A stretch of 64,000 nucleotides of DNA. It comes from Methyloceanibacter stevinii. Lineage in GTDB: Bacteria; Pseudomonadota; Alphaproteobacteria; Rhizobiales; Methyloligellaceae. Within the stretch, counting starts at the first letter, position 1; the number at the start of each line of letters is the position of its first letter. The translations under genes were made by a program, and so were the position numbers. The stretch covers positions 62,001 to 126,000 of the forward strand of contig NZ_LPWE01000005.1 in assembly GCF_001723355.1 (NCBI RefSeq). Reading direction: 5' to 3'. Shown in pieces: positions 55,423 to 64,000 of this stretch. The notes beneath the pieces were generated by a model. It did no database searches and was not told the DNA's origin. It saw nothing but the letters and a program-made list of their open reading frames with translations.

Positions 55423-56313
55423 ATGGGTTCTGACACTGCCAATCGTTTTCGCGCCGCGCTCGTGCAATTGCGCGCCGGGCGGGTGATTGCGGACAATTTG
55501 ATCGCGGCCGAGGCTTTGATCCGCGAAGCGGCCAAAGGCGGCGCCAACTATATTCAGACCCCTGAGAATACCGCGCTGATGGAACTCGAGCCCGAGCTCG
55601 TGCGGAGCCAGGTCCAGCCGGAAGGCGAAAGCTGCCCGCTGGCCGTGTTCCGCGCTCTGGCGGCCGAGCTCGGCGTTTGGCTGCATATCGGATCGCTCGG
55701 CGTCAAAGCGGACGACGGGCGCATCGCCAACCGCTCGTATCTCATGGCGCCTGATGGCACGGTCGCAGCCCGCTATGACAAGCTGCATATGTTCGACGTC
55801 GATCTTCCGAATGGCGAGTCCTATCGGGAGTCCGACAACTACACGCCTGGCAGCAAAGCGGTCCTCGCGGACTTGACGCCCGGCGGCGTGCCCGCGCGGC
55901 TCGGCATGACCATTTGCTACGATTTGCGCTTTGCCGCGCTGTATCGGGCGCTGGCCATCGCCGGAGCGAATATGATCGCCATTCCCGCGGCCTTCACCAA
56001 GCACACGGGCGAAGCGCATTGGCATGTGCTGCTGCGGGCGCGCGCCATCGAGACCGGCGCATACGTGTTCGCGGCGACGCAGGGCGGCCTTCACGAGAAC
56101 GGCCGCTGGACGTTCGGGCACTCGATGATCATTTCGCCCTGGGGCGAGATCCTGGCCGAAGCTGGCGCCGACCCGTGCGTCGTGTTCGCCGACATCGACC
56201 TTGCCCTGGTCGAGGAGGTCCGGGCCCGGGTCCCCGCGCTCACCCATGGACGGCCGTTCGAGATCGAGATTGCGACACCTGACGGCGAGCCCATGAAGCG
56301 GCAAGCGTCATGA
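55423..56313 (+). CDS. Carbon-nitrogen hydrolase (nitrilase/omega-amidase family)
   Basis: 296 residues. Catalytic triad visible as Glu48 (TPENTAL), Lys120 (YDKLHMFDVDL) and Cys165 (MTICYDLRF), the pattern of Nit1/Nit2-like amidases that deaminate glutathione or alpha-ketoglutaramate. The segment HWHVLLRARAIETGAYVFAATQGG is typical. Starts after comF and overlaps DUF1178 by 4 bases; a grxC gene that is often found between them in related genomes is absent. Confidence 0.92.
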   Translation: MGSDTANRFRAALVQLRAGRVIADNLIAAEALIREAAKGGANYIQTPENTALMELEPELVRSQVQPEGESCPLAVFRALAAELGVWLHIGSLGVKADDGRIANRSYLMAPDGTVAARYDKLHMFDVDLPNGESYRESDNYTPGSKAVLADLTPGGVPARLGMTICYDLRFAALYRALAIAGANMIAIPAAFTKHTGEAHWHVLLRARAIETGAYVFAATQGGLHENGRWTFGHSMIISPWGEILAEAGADPCVVFADIDLALVEEVRARVPALTHGRPFEIEIATPDGEPMKRQAS

Positions 56314-56770
56314 TCCGTTACTCCCTCAAATGCGGGACGGGGCACCAGTTCGACGCGTGGTTCTCGTCCAGCGACTCCTATGACGAGCAATGCGAGGCCG
56401 AAGTGATCCGTTGCCCGGAATGCGGCAGCGCGGATGTCCAGAAGGCGCCCATGGCGCCTGCGGTGCTGCGTGGCCAACGGCGTGCGCCGGCACGGGACGA
56501 GGCGCCGTCCCCGGCCGATGGCCCGCTGACGGGCCCCCAAGATTCGGAGAAAGGCCAAAGTTACGCCTTTCTCAAGGGCCTGAGAGAGCACTTGAAGGCC
56601 AATGCCGACGATGTCGGCGACAAATTCGCCGAGGAAGCGCGGAAAATGCACCACGCGAAGCCGAAGAACGGGATATCTACGGCGAGGCGACCGTCGATGA
56701 GGCTAAGTCGTTGTATGAAGAGGGAATTCCGGCGCTGCCGTTGCCCAAGCTGCCCGACGAGCACAACTAG
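56310..56770 (+). CDS. DUF1178 protein, one frameshift
   Basis: About 153 residues after restoring one base near 56658. Begins MIRYSLKCGTGHQFDAWFSSSDSYDEQ. Zinc-ribbon cysteines in LKCGTGHQF and RCPECGSADVQKAPMAP, and the ending AEERDIYGEATVDEAKSLYEEGI...PLPKLPDEHN is diagnostic of DUF1178. No biochemical function known to me; commonly paired with the nitrilase-family gene. ATGA overlap with that gene. Confidence 0.88.
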
Positions 56771-56934
56771 CCGGACCGGGTTCGCCGGGCCATGTTACCC
56801 GCGGGGTAACCTCTTGTTTGGGGCTGTCACGTATACCTCAACAATAATTCGCGAAGTGCCGTGGAAATGTCGGGATGCCTCTGCAATGATGAGGGTGCCG
56901 GACGGTTGGATCGCGCATAACCAGGGAACGAATC

Positions 56935-57939
56935 ATGCGCCATACTTTTCAACAGCAACCACGGCCTTGGACCCTTCTCTCGGCGTTCCGGCCGTTGGTC
57001 GCCGTGTGTTTCGCGGTCCTTCTGCTCGCCCAGCCGGCGGCCGCAGAGACGAACAAGCACGCGACCTCGCCGGACCTCGATCTCAGCATGCCCCAGGGGC
57101 TCGATGCCCAGCCGCAGCCCGTCTATCCGGACGATCGGTTCGGCACGACCGACACATCGGCGACCGACACATCGGCGACGGACGCGGACTCTGACGAGGC
57201 TGACTCGGATGAGCCGGCCAGAAGCGCATCGCGCTCGCCGGCCGAGGAGCCGGAATCGTCTCTAACCAGTGATCCGGACATCGAGACGCTCAAGAGCGAC
57301 GATCTGGCCGACGTTGAAGCGCCCATCGAGCCGAAGACCCCGATCATTATCGCCACGGTCGACAAGACGGCGCAGGAAATGACGGTGTTTGTCGATGGCG
57401 TCGAGAAATATCGCTGGCCGGTGTCCACGGGTCTGCCCGGCTATGCGACGCCCTCGGGCACGTTCAACGCCAAGTCCATGAACAAGATTTGGTACAGCAA
57501 GCAATTCGACAACGCGCCCATGCCCCATGCGGTCTTCTTCACGAAGAAGGGGCATGCCATTCATGCCTCCAACGAGGTCAAGAAGTTGGGCCGGCCGGCG
57601 TCTCATGGCTGTGTCCGCCTGTCGCCGAAGAACGCGGAGACCTTCTTCAGTCTCGTGAAAGAGACGGGTCTCGACCGCACGGAAGTCGTTCTGACCGGGT
57701 CGACCCCGGGCGGCGACTACAAGATCGCCCATCCGGACCGCCGTTACGATCCGTACCAGGACTATGGCCGCCCGGCCTATCCGCGTTACGCCCCGAACCG
57801 GAATTACCAGCGCTACGGTTACAATGAAATCCAGCCGCGGGCGGAGCGCCGCCGCCGTGTGTTCGTGCCGCGCAATCAGCAGCGCCAGTACCGCCGTGCC
57901 CCGCGCCGTGGCAACTGGTTCCGCGCACCGGGGTACTAG
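56935..57939 (+). CDS. L,D-transpeptidase, YkuD domain, exported
   Basis: 334 residues. Signal peptide (LVAVCFAVLLLAQPAAAE), an acidic linker with a tandem TDTSA repeat (about 72-90) and Ser/Glu-rich stretch, then YkuD: IIIATVDKTAQEMTVFVDGVEKYRWPVSTG, IHASNEVKKLGRPASHGCVRLS with catalytic His and Cys. The end is rich in Tyr, Arg and Pro (RRYDPYQDYGRPAYPRY ... RRAPRRGNWFRAPGY). Makes 3-3 cross-links in peptidoglycan or links outer-membrane proteins to it. Single gene with terminator. Confidence 0.92.
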   Translation: MRHTFQQQPRPWTLLSAFRPLVAVCFAVLLLAQPAAAETNKHATSPDLDLSMPQGLDAQPQPVYPDDRFGTTDTSATDTSATDADSDEADSDEPARSASRSPAEEPESSLTSDPDIETLKSDDLADVEAPIEPKTPIIIATVDKTAQEMTVFVDGVEKYRWPVSTGLPGYATPSGTFNAKSMNKIWYSKQFDNAPMPHAVFFTKKGHAIHASNEVKKLGRPASHGCVRLSPKNAETFFSLVKETGLDRTEVVLTGSTPGGDYKIAHPDRRYDPYQDYGRPAYPRYAPNRNYQRYGYNEIQPRAERRRRVFVPRNQQRQYRRAPRRGNWFRAPGY

Positions 57940-57954
57940 GTGCCGAGGTACTAG

Positions 57955-57976
57955 GCCACGGCCTTGCGGCCGTGGC
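57955..57976 (+). terminator. Terminator after the YkuD L,D-transpeptidase gene
   Basis: 9-bp perfect stem GCCACGGCC / GGCCGTGGC with a TTGC tetraloop, followed by GTTGTGTTCGT. It may also serve the converging methyltransferase transcript. Confidence 0.65.
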
Positions 57977-58008
57977 GTTGTGTTCGTCGCTAGGGCCGCG
58001 CGCCGGAC

Positions 58009-58877
58009 CTAGGCCGCCAGTAAGCGTTCGATCGGGACGTCCAATGCCTCGTCGCGCGGGCGGGTAAGGTAGAGTTCAGCCAGGAGATAGCCTTCCGTCT
58101 CCTTGCCCGAAGGTCGATGCCCCGCTCGGTCAGTTGCTCTATGACTTTGTCTTGCTCGTCCCTGGATGCGAATCTCCGCTGGACGAACAGCCGCTGGCTG
58201 AGCTTCTCCGTCACGAAGCCCGCTCTGCCGAGGGTCTCCGCAATCGCGTCGAACGGGAACATGCGCAGCACGAAGTTGGCGAACCAGGGGCGCCTGCCCT
58301 TGGTGACCGCCGGTAGGAGTTCCTCGAAGCTCTTCTCCGTCACGTAGCCGACACATCCAGTCGACGTCACCAAGTCGACTGGAGCGAGATCTGCCCAGAC
58401 ATCCTGCGGGAGAGACTCGGTCTCGAGATCCATTGCGAGCCCTTGATCCAGGAGACCCGCTCTCTCGCCATACGCGACCGCATTCCCGGCTACGTCGAGG
58501 CCGATCACCTCGATGTCTTCGACCTGTTCCAGCTGGGCAAAGAAGTCGGAGTCTTGCTCGACGACCTCTTGGGCGGTGGCGCCGGCTTGCTCCAAGCGAG
58601 CCCATCGATCGTAAAGGTCTTGAATGGAGAGGTCGTGTTTCAGCAGGGCCGCATTGATGCCGTAGGAACAACCGATGTCCAGGACGTGGACCGTCTCATC
58701 GGTCTTCTCGTGCCGCAACCCGATTAGCTGTTGGAGGATTGGCTTGGCCGTTCCAGGGATTTTATATCCAACACTTTCAAGCTCGCGAAAATAGGCGCGC
58801 GGATCGGCGTGATCGTAGATGTGATCCATCGTCGCTTTGGCGTCGTTGATCTCGTCGAATTGGTGTTCATCTAGCAT
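58009..58877 (-). CDS. Class I SAM-dependent methyltransferase, one frameshift
   Basis: About 289 residues from ATG 58877, which has GGGAGGGCGA directly upstream. Begins MLDEHQFDEINDAKATMDHIYDHADPRAYF; SAM motif VLDIGCSYGINAALLKHDL, later VIGLDVAGNAVAYGE and DLVTSTGCVGYVTEKSFEEL. The frame breaks near 58107 (CTTCGGGC, one G short) and continues GKETEGYLLAELYLTRPRDEALDVPI. I recognise the fold but no exact pathway. Single gene. Confidence 0.8.
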
Positions 58878-59178
58878 TCGCCCTCCCGGGTTGGTTGCCC
58901 CCCTCGCGTCAGAATGAGCACGCGAAACTGCACGCGCCCGCATTCCGTCTGTGAAACGGCATGCGGGGCGTCATGGCGACGCGCCGAAGCGGTCCCGTAG
59001 GGAGGTGTCATTGTTTTGGCTTAGGTGCGCGAAGCTAGCATGACCGCCTCACGGTTCTCAACCGAGCGGCCGACGTTTATCAAAGAATCGCGCGAATCAT
59101 ACGGAAAATAGGGTTTCCGTTGAGGGTTTTGCGGCGATCCGCGTTTTTCTTTCGCATGAATTGTGATGCCGGCGTGCC
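58878..59178. other. Intergenic region between methyltransferase and ubiG
   Basis: 301 bases with no supported gene. It holds the methyltransferase promoter and a 7-bp inverted repeat ACGGAAA/TTTCCGT at 59101-59120 that may end the ubiG transcript. Two GATTC sites (GANTC, the CcrM methylation target) lie close together near 59085-59097. Confidence 0.5.
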
Positions 59179-59952
59179 CTAAACAGGCGCTGCGGGCGTC
59201 GCCGTCACGAAGTAGTTGACGTCCGTATCGCGTGACAGGCGCCAATCGTCCGCCAACGGATCGTATGTCATGCCGGTAAGGTCGGTGGATTGCAGCCCGG
59301 CCCCGGCGAGGGCTGCCTTCAGTTCCTCGGGCGTGACGAACCGGTCCCATTGATGCGTGCCGGCCGGAACCCAACGCAGGACGTATTCCGCGCCGACAAT
59401 GGCGAGCGCATAGGACTTGAGTGTCCGGTTCAGCGTCGAGAGGATCATGACGCCGCCATCGGCCACGAGAGGCGCGAGCCGGGCGAGGAAGGCCGGCACA
59501 TCGGGGACGTGCTCCACCACTTCGAGCAGAAGGACGACATCGAACCGGCGGCCCTGTTCCGCAACGGCCTCCGCCGCCGTCGCCTCGTAGCCGATCGCAA
59601 GGCCGGCGCCGTCCGCATGAGCCTTGGCTGCGGCGATGGTTTCGGTCCCGGGATCGATACCTGTCACCGTTGCCCCGAGGCGGGCCAGGGGCTCGGACAC
59701 GAGGCCGCCCCCGCAGCCGATATCGAGGACGCGGAGACCCTCGAGGCACGGCGGGTCCTTGGGATCCCGTCCGAACTGCGCGCAGAGCCGGTCCCGAATA
59801 TAGGTGAGCCGCGTCGGGTTGAGACGGTGCAGCGGGCGGAATGGCCCGCTTTCGTCCCACCATTCGTCGGCGAGTTTCGCGAATTGCGCCACTTCGCCTG
59901 AGTCGAGCGTGGAAGGGGCGGCCGTCGCGGCGGTATCCTGGGATGCGGTCAT
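59179..59952 (-). CDS. ubiG: Ubiquinone biosynthesis O-methyltransferase
   Basis: 257 residues from ATG 59952. EVAQFAKLADEWWDESGPFRPLHRLNPTRL is the UbiG N-terminus; SAM motif VLDIGCGGGLVSEPLARLGATVTGID; LLLEVVEHVPD and STLNRTLKSYALAIVGAEYVLRWVPAGTH complete the family pattern. It performs both O-methylations in ubiquinone synthesis. Divergent from lysC. Confidence 0.96.
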   Translation of the reverse strand: MTASQDTAATAAPSTLDSGEVAQFAKLADEWWDESGPFRPLHRLNPTRLTYIRDRLCAQFGRDPKDPPCLEGLRVLDIGCGGGLVSEPLARLGATVTGIDPGTETIAAAKAHADGAGLAIGYEATAAEAVAEQGRRFDVVLLLEVVEHVPDVPAFLARLAPLVADGGVMILSTLNRTLKSYALAIVGAEYVLRWVPAGTHQWDRFVTPEELKAALAGAGLQSTDLTGMTYDPLADDWRLSRDTDVNYFVTATPAAPV

Positions 59953-60123
59953 GGCCGCATTGGCGGCGGCGCGCCTCGCCCTGTCAAGGCCATGCCTCGC
60001 CCAGTCAAAGCAATGGCCGAAGTCCCGCGTGCCTGTTGCAGCCTGCAACCCTTATCAGTAGAAAGACCCGAAAGTTCCGGCCGGTCCCGATCCCAAGGGC
60101 CGGCCCTCTTCTTGTGAGCCGGT

Positions 60124-61413
60124 ATGTCTTTGCTTGTGTTGAAATTTGGTGGCACCTCGGTTGCGGATATCGATCGGATCCGCAGCGTGGCCGCGCATGT
60201 CAAGCGCGAGCACAATGCTGGGAATGCCTGCGCCGTTGTGGTCTCGGCCATGGCGGGCCAGACCAACAGACTGGTCGCCTGGGTCGAAGAGGCTTGGGGC
60301 TACAAGGCCGACGGCGACGGAGGGGCGGACGTGTCCGCGCTCTACGATTGCCGCGAGTACGACGCGGTTGTCTCGTCGGGCGAGCAGGTGACGTCGGGGC
60401 TTCTGGCCTTGGTACTGCAGTCCATGGGCGTGAGCGCGCGCTCGTGGCAGGGCTGGCAGATCCCCGTGCACACGGACGATGCGCATCAGAGGCCCGCATC
60501 ACCGGCATCGAGGTCGACAAGAAGGCAGCGATGCTCGGTGGCGAAGTCGCCGTTTGCGCCGGCTTCCAAGGCATCGCCCCCGAACAACCGGATCGCGACG
60601 CTCGGCCGGGGCGGGTCCGATACGAGTGCTGTGGCCCTCGCCGCGGCGCTTCAAGCGGATCGCTGTGATATCTACACCGACGTGGACGGGGTCTACACGA
60701 CCGACCCCCGTGTGGTCAGCAAGGCCCACCGGCTCGATCGCATCTCCTACGAGGAAATGCTGGAGATGGCTTCGCAAGGAGCCAAGGTCCTGCAGACGCG
60801 CTCGGTGGAAATGGCCATGCAATGGAGCGTGCCCGTGCTTGTGCGCTCCAGCTTCGATGCGCCGGATATGCCCGGCAACCCCGACACGGGCGAGGGGATT
60901 GGTACACTCGTTTGCCATGAGGATGAGATCATGGAGCAGAATGTCGTCAGTGGAATTGCTTACGCGCGGGACGAAGCCAAGGTGACGCTGCTGAAGGTGG
61001 CCGACAAACCGGGCGTGGCTGCGCGCGTGTTCGGCCCCCTATCGGACGCTCATATTAATGTCGACATGATCGTTCAGAACGTGTCCGAAGATGGGAAGTC
61101 GACGGATCTGACCTTTACCGTCCAAAGCGCGGATCTCGATCGAGCGCTCGAGGTGCTGAAATCGGCCAAGGACGAGATAGGCTACCTCGATCTGCGCGGG
61201 GCGACCGACATCGCCAAGGTCTCGGCCATCGGCGTCGGGATGCGGAGCCACGCGGGCGTTGCAGCCCAAATGTTCAGCGCGCTTGCCGAAAAGGGCATCA
61301 ATATCGAGGCGATATCCACGTCCGAGATCAAGATTAGCGTATTGATCGACGCCGCCTATGCCGAGCTTGCGGTGCGAACCTTGCATACCCTTTTTGGGTT
61401 GGACGGCGCTTAG
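60124..61413 (+). CDS. lysC: Aspartate kinase, two compensating frameshifts
   Basis: 429 residues. First step of the lysine, threonine and methionine pathway. KFGGTSV at the start, VSAMAGQTNRL, SSGEQVTSGLLA, and GRGGSDTSAVALAAAL with DIYTDVDGVYTTDPR, then two ACT domains (VTLLKVADKPGVAARVFGPL; VSAIGVGMRSHAGVAAQMFSAL). Between about 60486 and 60590 the reading frame is shifted: one missing base after GCGCAT and one extra C in a run of five. The correct frame there reads EARITGIEVDKKAAMLGGE and GIAPNNRIATLGRGG. The final protein length is therefore normal. Confidence 0.93.
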   Translation: MSLLVLKFGGTSVADIDRIRSVAAHVKREHNAGNACAVVVSAMAGQTNRLVAWVEEAWGYKADGDGGADVSALYDCREYDAVVSSGEQVTSGLLALVLQSMGVSARSWQGWQIPVHTDDAHQRPASPASRSTRRQRCSVAKSPFAPASKASPPNNRIATLGRGGSDTSAVALAAALQADRCDIYTDVDGVYTTDPRVVSKAHRLDRISYEEMLEMASQGAKVLQTRSVEMAMQWSVPVLVRSSFDAPDMPGNPDTGEGIGTLVCHEDEIMEQNVVSGIAYARDEAKVTLLKVADKPGVAARVFGPLSDAHINVDMIVQNVSEDGKSTDLTFTVQSADLDRALEVLKSAKDEIGYLDLRGATDIAKVSAIGVGMRSHAGVAAQMFSALAEKGINIEAISTSEIKISVLIDAAYAELAVRTLHTLFGLDGA

Positions 61414-61498
61414 ACGCGACAAATTAGGCTACTCTAGCCGTTCACAGTGGGGAAGCTCGAGATCCGCCCTATAGGCGGATGGTCCGGGACTTATCGTT

Positions 61499-63757
61499 AT
61501 GGCTGCATCCGTTGGTGCTCCAAGGCAGATGCTCCGCCGCCTCCGTGAGGTGATGGCGGAACACGAGAGTGCGCAAGCACGCCTCGACAAGGTGGTGATG
61601 CTGATCGCCTCCAACATCGTGGCCGAGGTGTGCTCGCTGTACCTGCGCCGCCGTGACGGCTCGCTCGAACTCGTGGCCACCGAGGGCCTCAATGTCAGCG
61701 CGGTCCACAACACGCATTTGAAGCCCGGCGAAGGTCTCGTTGGGCTTGTCGCCGAGCAGGCCGAGCCGAAGCAATTCGCGGACGCCCAGCACCATCCGGC
61801 CTTCTCGTTCCGCCCCGAGACCGGCGAGGAGATCTATCACTCCTTTGTCGGCGTGCCGATCCTGCGCGGCGGGCACACGATCGGCGTTCTCACGGTGCAG
61901 AACCGCACCATGCGCCAATACAGCGACGAAGAAGTCGAGGCGCTGCAGACCACGGCCATGGTCATCGCCGATACGTTGGCGTCGGGCGGAATCCTCTCCG
62001 AGGAGGTGACGGCGGAGAAGGGACGCGATCAAAGCGTCCGTTTCGTCGGTCAGCCCATCTCCGAGAGCGTGGCGCTGGGGCACATCGTCTTGCACGAACC
62101 CCGGATCGTGATCACCAAGCTGATCGCCGAGGACGCGGAGCACGAGCGGAGCCGGTTGCAGCAGGCTATCGAGGAGCTGACCGGCCAGATCGACGAGATG
62201 ATGGAGCGCGGCGATCTCGCGCGCGCCGGCGAGCATCATGAAGTGCTCGAAGCGTTCCGCATGTTCGCCCACGACCACGGGTGGCGCCGGCGTCTGGACG
62301 AGGCGCTCGCGACGGGCCTGACCGCCGAAGCGGCCGTGCAGCGCGTTCGCAACGATACGCGCGCGCGGATGATGCGTATGCCGGACCCCCGGTTCCGCGA
62401 CCGCCTGCATGACATCGAAGACCTTTCCAACCGGCTGTTGCGCTTCCTGTCGGGGGAGACGGCGACGGCCTCGACCGGCGCGCTCCCGGAGGATGCGATC
62501 GTCGTCGCGCGGACAATGGGACCGGCAGAGCTCTTGGATTACGACCGCCACCGGCTGCGTGGCCTCGTTCTGGAAGAGGGTGGCGCCAACAGCCACGTGG
62601 CCATCGTCGCGCGTGCGCTTGGGATCGCCGCGATCACCCAGTGCAAGGGCGTGGTCGAGATGGTCGAGCCCGGCGATGCGGTGATCCTCGACGGCCAGGG
62701 TGGGGAGCTGCATGTGCGGCCGACCCAGGAAGTGGTCCACGCCTATTCCGACAAGGTTCGCTTCCAGGCCCGCAAGCAGGCCCAATATGCCGCGTTGCGC
62801 GAGGTGCCGGCGGTCACGCTCGACGATCAGCGCGTCAATCTGCAGATCAATGCGGGCCTCTTGTTCGACCTGCCGCATCTGAAGCAATCCGGTGCCGACG
62901 GGATCGGGCTGTTCCGGACCGAGCTTCAGTTCATGATCTCCGAGACGTTTCCTCGGCTCGAGCAGCAGACGAAGCTCTACAAGTCGATCCTCGACCAAGC
63001 GGCCGGGCGCCCCGTGGTGTTTCGCTCCCTGGATGTCGGCGGCGACAAGGTCATTCCCTATTTCCGCGGCGGGGCGGAGGAAAACCCGGCCCTCGGCTGG
63101 CGCGCGATCCGCATGGCGCTCGACCGGCCCGCGGTGTTCCGCACTCAGATCCGCGCCCTGCTGCGCGCCGCACACGGGCGCGAAATGCGCATCCTCCTGC
63201 CGATGATTTCCGATGTGTCGGAGTTCGAGGCCGCCCGCACGCTGATCGACCACGAACTGACCCTGCTGAAGACCCACGCCGGCCGGAGCCCTTCCAAGCT
63301 GATGGTGGGCGCCATGGTCGAGGTGCCGGCGCTGTTGTGGCAACTCGACCACCTTCTGCCTCTGACGGATTTCGTGTCCGTAGGGTCGAACGATCTGTTG
63401 CAGTTCCTGTTCGCGGCGGACCGGAGCAATGAGCGCGTATCGAGCCGCTTCGATTCACTTGGTCCGACGGCGCTGCGCGCGTTGCGGCATATCGTGCGCG
63501 AGGCGGAGCGGTTCGACACGCCCCTCACGCTGTGCGGCGAGATGGCTGGGAAGCCCCTCGAGGCCATGGCGCTGATCGGTCTCGGATTCCGCTCCATTTC
63601 TATGGCGCCGGCCTCGGTGGGGCCGGTCAAGGCCATGGTGTTGTCGCTCGATGCGGCCAGCCTCCATGCCCGGCTGGACGAGTTGATGGAGGTCAAGACG
63701 ACGTCGTTGCGCGAAGAATTGAAGCGTTTCGCGGCCGAAACAGGGGTACAGATCTAG
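61499..63757 (+). CDS. ptsP: Nitrogen phosphotransferase enzyme I (EI-Ntr)
   Basis: 752 residues. GAF domain (about 15-165, SLYLRRRDGSLELVATEGLN), PEP-utiliser N-terminal domain, phospho-His swivelling domain with EEGGANSHVAIVARALGIAA (His near residue 365), and C-terminal PEP-binding barrel (LFRTELQFM, FRSLDVGGDK, SVGSNDLLQF, LCGEMAG). First enzyme of the PTS-Ntr cascade that senses glutamine and regulates potassium and nitrogen metabolism. Follows lysC by 85 bases; in related genomes prfA usually comes next. Confidence 0.96.
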   Translation: MAASVGAPRQMLRRLREVMAEHESAQARLDKVVMLIASNIVAEVCSLYLRRRDGSLELVATEGLNVSAVHNTHLKPGEGLVGLVAEQAEPKQFADAQHHPAFSFRPETGEEIYHSFVGVPILRGGHTIGVLTVQNRTMRQYSDEEVEALQTTAMVIADTLASGGILSEEVTAEKGRDQSVRFVGQPISESVALGHIVLHEPRIVITKLIAEDAEHERSRLQQAIEELTGQIDEMMERGDLARAGEHHEVLEAFRMFAHDHGWRRRLDEALATGLTAEAAVQRVRNDTRARMMRMPDPRFRDRLHDIEDLSNRLLRFLSGETATASTGALPEDAIVVARTMGPAELLDYDRHRLRGLVLEEGGANSHVAIVARALGIAAITQCKGVVEMVEPGDAVILDGQGGELHVRPTQEVVHAYSDKVRFQARKQAQYAALREVPAVTLDDQRVNLQINAGLLFDLPHLKQSGADGIGLFRTELQFMISETFPRLEQQTKLYKSILDQAAGRPVVFRSLDVGGDKVIPYFRGGAEENPALGWRAIRMALDRPAVFRTQIRALLRAAHGREMRILLPMISDVSEFEAARTLIDHELTLLKTHAGRSPSKLMVGAMVEVPALLWQLDHLLPLTDFVSVGSNDLLQFLFAADRSNERVSSRFDSLGPTALRALRHIVREAERFDTPLTLCGEMAGKPLEAMALIGLGFRSISMAPASVGPVKAMVLSLDAASLHARLDELMEVKTTSLREELKRFAAETGVQI

Positions 63758-63969
63758 ACGGAACTGCATCTCGGAGCCGTGCGACGATTTTTGAGAATCT
63801 GCGCCGCGCGCCAAAGGCTTGCAAACTCTCAGCCATTGGGCTTGTGTTAATCTGCTATAGGGGGACTTTCCGGTCGCGGGGATATGCTGCCGGATCGGAT
63901 GCTATTGGGTAGGCTCTTCGGCCGCACGGCCAGGAGAGTCGCGGCGTTGCACTCACGGGATTGGAAGTA

Positions 63970-64000
63970 ATGTCTGCCGGCTATGACGCGGAAGTGGCCG
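63970..64000 (+). CDS. Start of an unidentified gene, cut by the window edge
   Basis: ATG 63970 with GGAAG 3 bases upstream; ten residues MSAGYDAEVA are visible. Too short to identify. By position it could be prfA or an inserted gene. Confidence 0.4.
   Translation, partial: MSAGYDAEVA

Noticed and set aside
59953-60123. Lysine riboswitch upstream of lysC
   Set aside because: The leader is too short for the roughly 170-base L-box aptamer and shows none of its conserved helices.
61469-63352. A 627-codon minus-strand frame opposite ptsP
   Set aside because: Same antisense artefact; ptsP is complete with all catalytic motifs.

Overview
The window comes from a GC-rich alphaproteobacterium and most closely suggests the order Hyphomicrobiales (rhizobia/Hyphomicrobium relatives). 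I base this on gene order known from that group, not on a database search. The markers are secA near a parvulin-argJ-mutT block, a helicase / S4 protein / ferredoxin / CarD run, cobS-cobT beside a DnaJ-like gene and bolA, lysC-ptsP with divergent ubiG, and DUF3108 next to rpmB. Genus and species cannot be fixed from the sequence alone. Most of the window is core chromosome; the accessory-looking parts are about 2.2-3.5 kb, 14.5-17.3 kb, 28.0-30.2 kb and 49.7-50.7 kb.

Layout. 1-4.5 kb: the 5' part of a voltage-gated cation channel, a small conserved protein, an LssY-C-type membrane protein, a serine-rich outer-membrane barrel and a 3-hydroxybutyrate dehydrogenase. 4.6-11.1 kb: a complete cytochrome bd locus, all on the minus strand, in the order cydD-cydC-cydA-cydB-cydX. 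11.2-14.5 kb: a periplasmic lysozyme inhibitor, a two-component system and two divergent PepSY proteins. 14.6-19.2 kb: a truncated porin, a ModE-like regulator with a candidate Mo-box, a Cys-rich secreted protein, a solute-binding protein, an MscS channel and tRNA-Arg(CCU). 19.3-28.0 kb: a multicopper oxidase, PPK2, an SNase-like protein, and the carD / fdxA / S4 / helicase run. 28.0-30.2 kb: three direct copies of a roughly 100-bp repeat around a lower-GC orphan membrane protein, plus a palindromic element. 30.2-40.2 kb: DUF3108, rpmB, an esterase-like phytase-family protein, cobT, cobS, a DnaJ-like protein, bolA, a CNNM/CBS transporter, aroB and aroK. 40.4-46.7 kb: xerD, accA, two tandem YafK-type L,D-transpeptidases and an SLC13 permease. 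46.8-56.8 kb: secA, arsC-arsR, parvulin, argJ, mutT, a Flp pilin, a methyltransferase, comF, a nitrilase-family hydrolase and DUF1178. 56.9-64 kb: a YkuD L,D-transpeptidase, a methyltransferase, ubiG, lysC, ptsP and the start of one more gene.

Functional themes: microaerobic respiration and its assembly exporter, envelope and stress functions (L,D-transpeptidases, MscS, lysozyme inhibitor, PepSY two-component system), amino-acid and cofactor synthesis (aroBK, argJ, lysC, cobST, ubiG), and general housekeeping (secA, rpmB, accA, xerD, ptsP).

A caution for every user of this window: twelve otherwise well-conserved genes, several normally essential (accA, aroB, lysC), carry apparent frameshifts. 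I count 18 events. Seventeen behave as one missing base and one as an extra base, and several fall in short homopolymers. I read these as sequence errors, not gene decay, and give each gene its full reconstructed extent.
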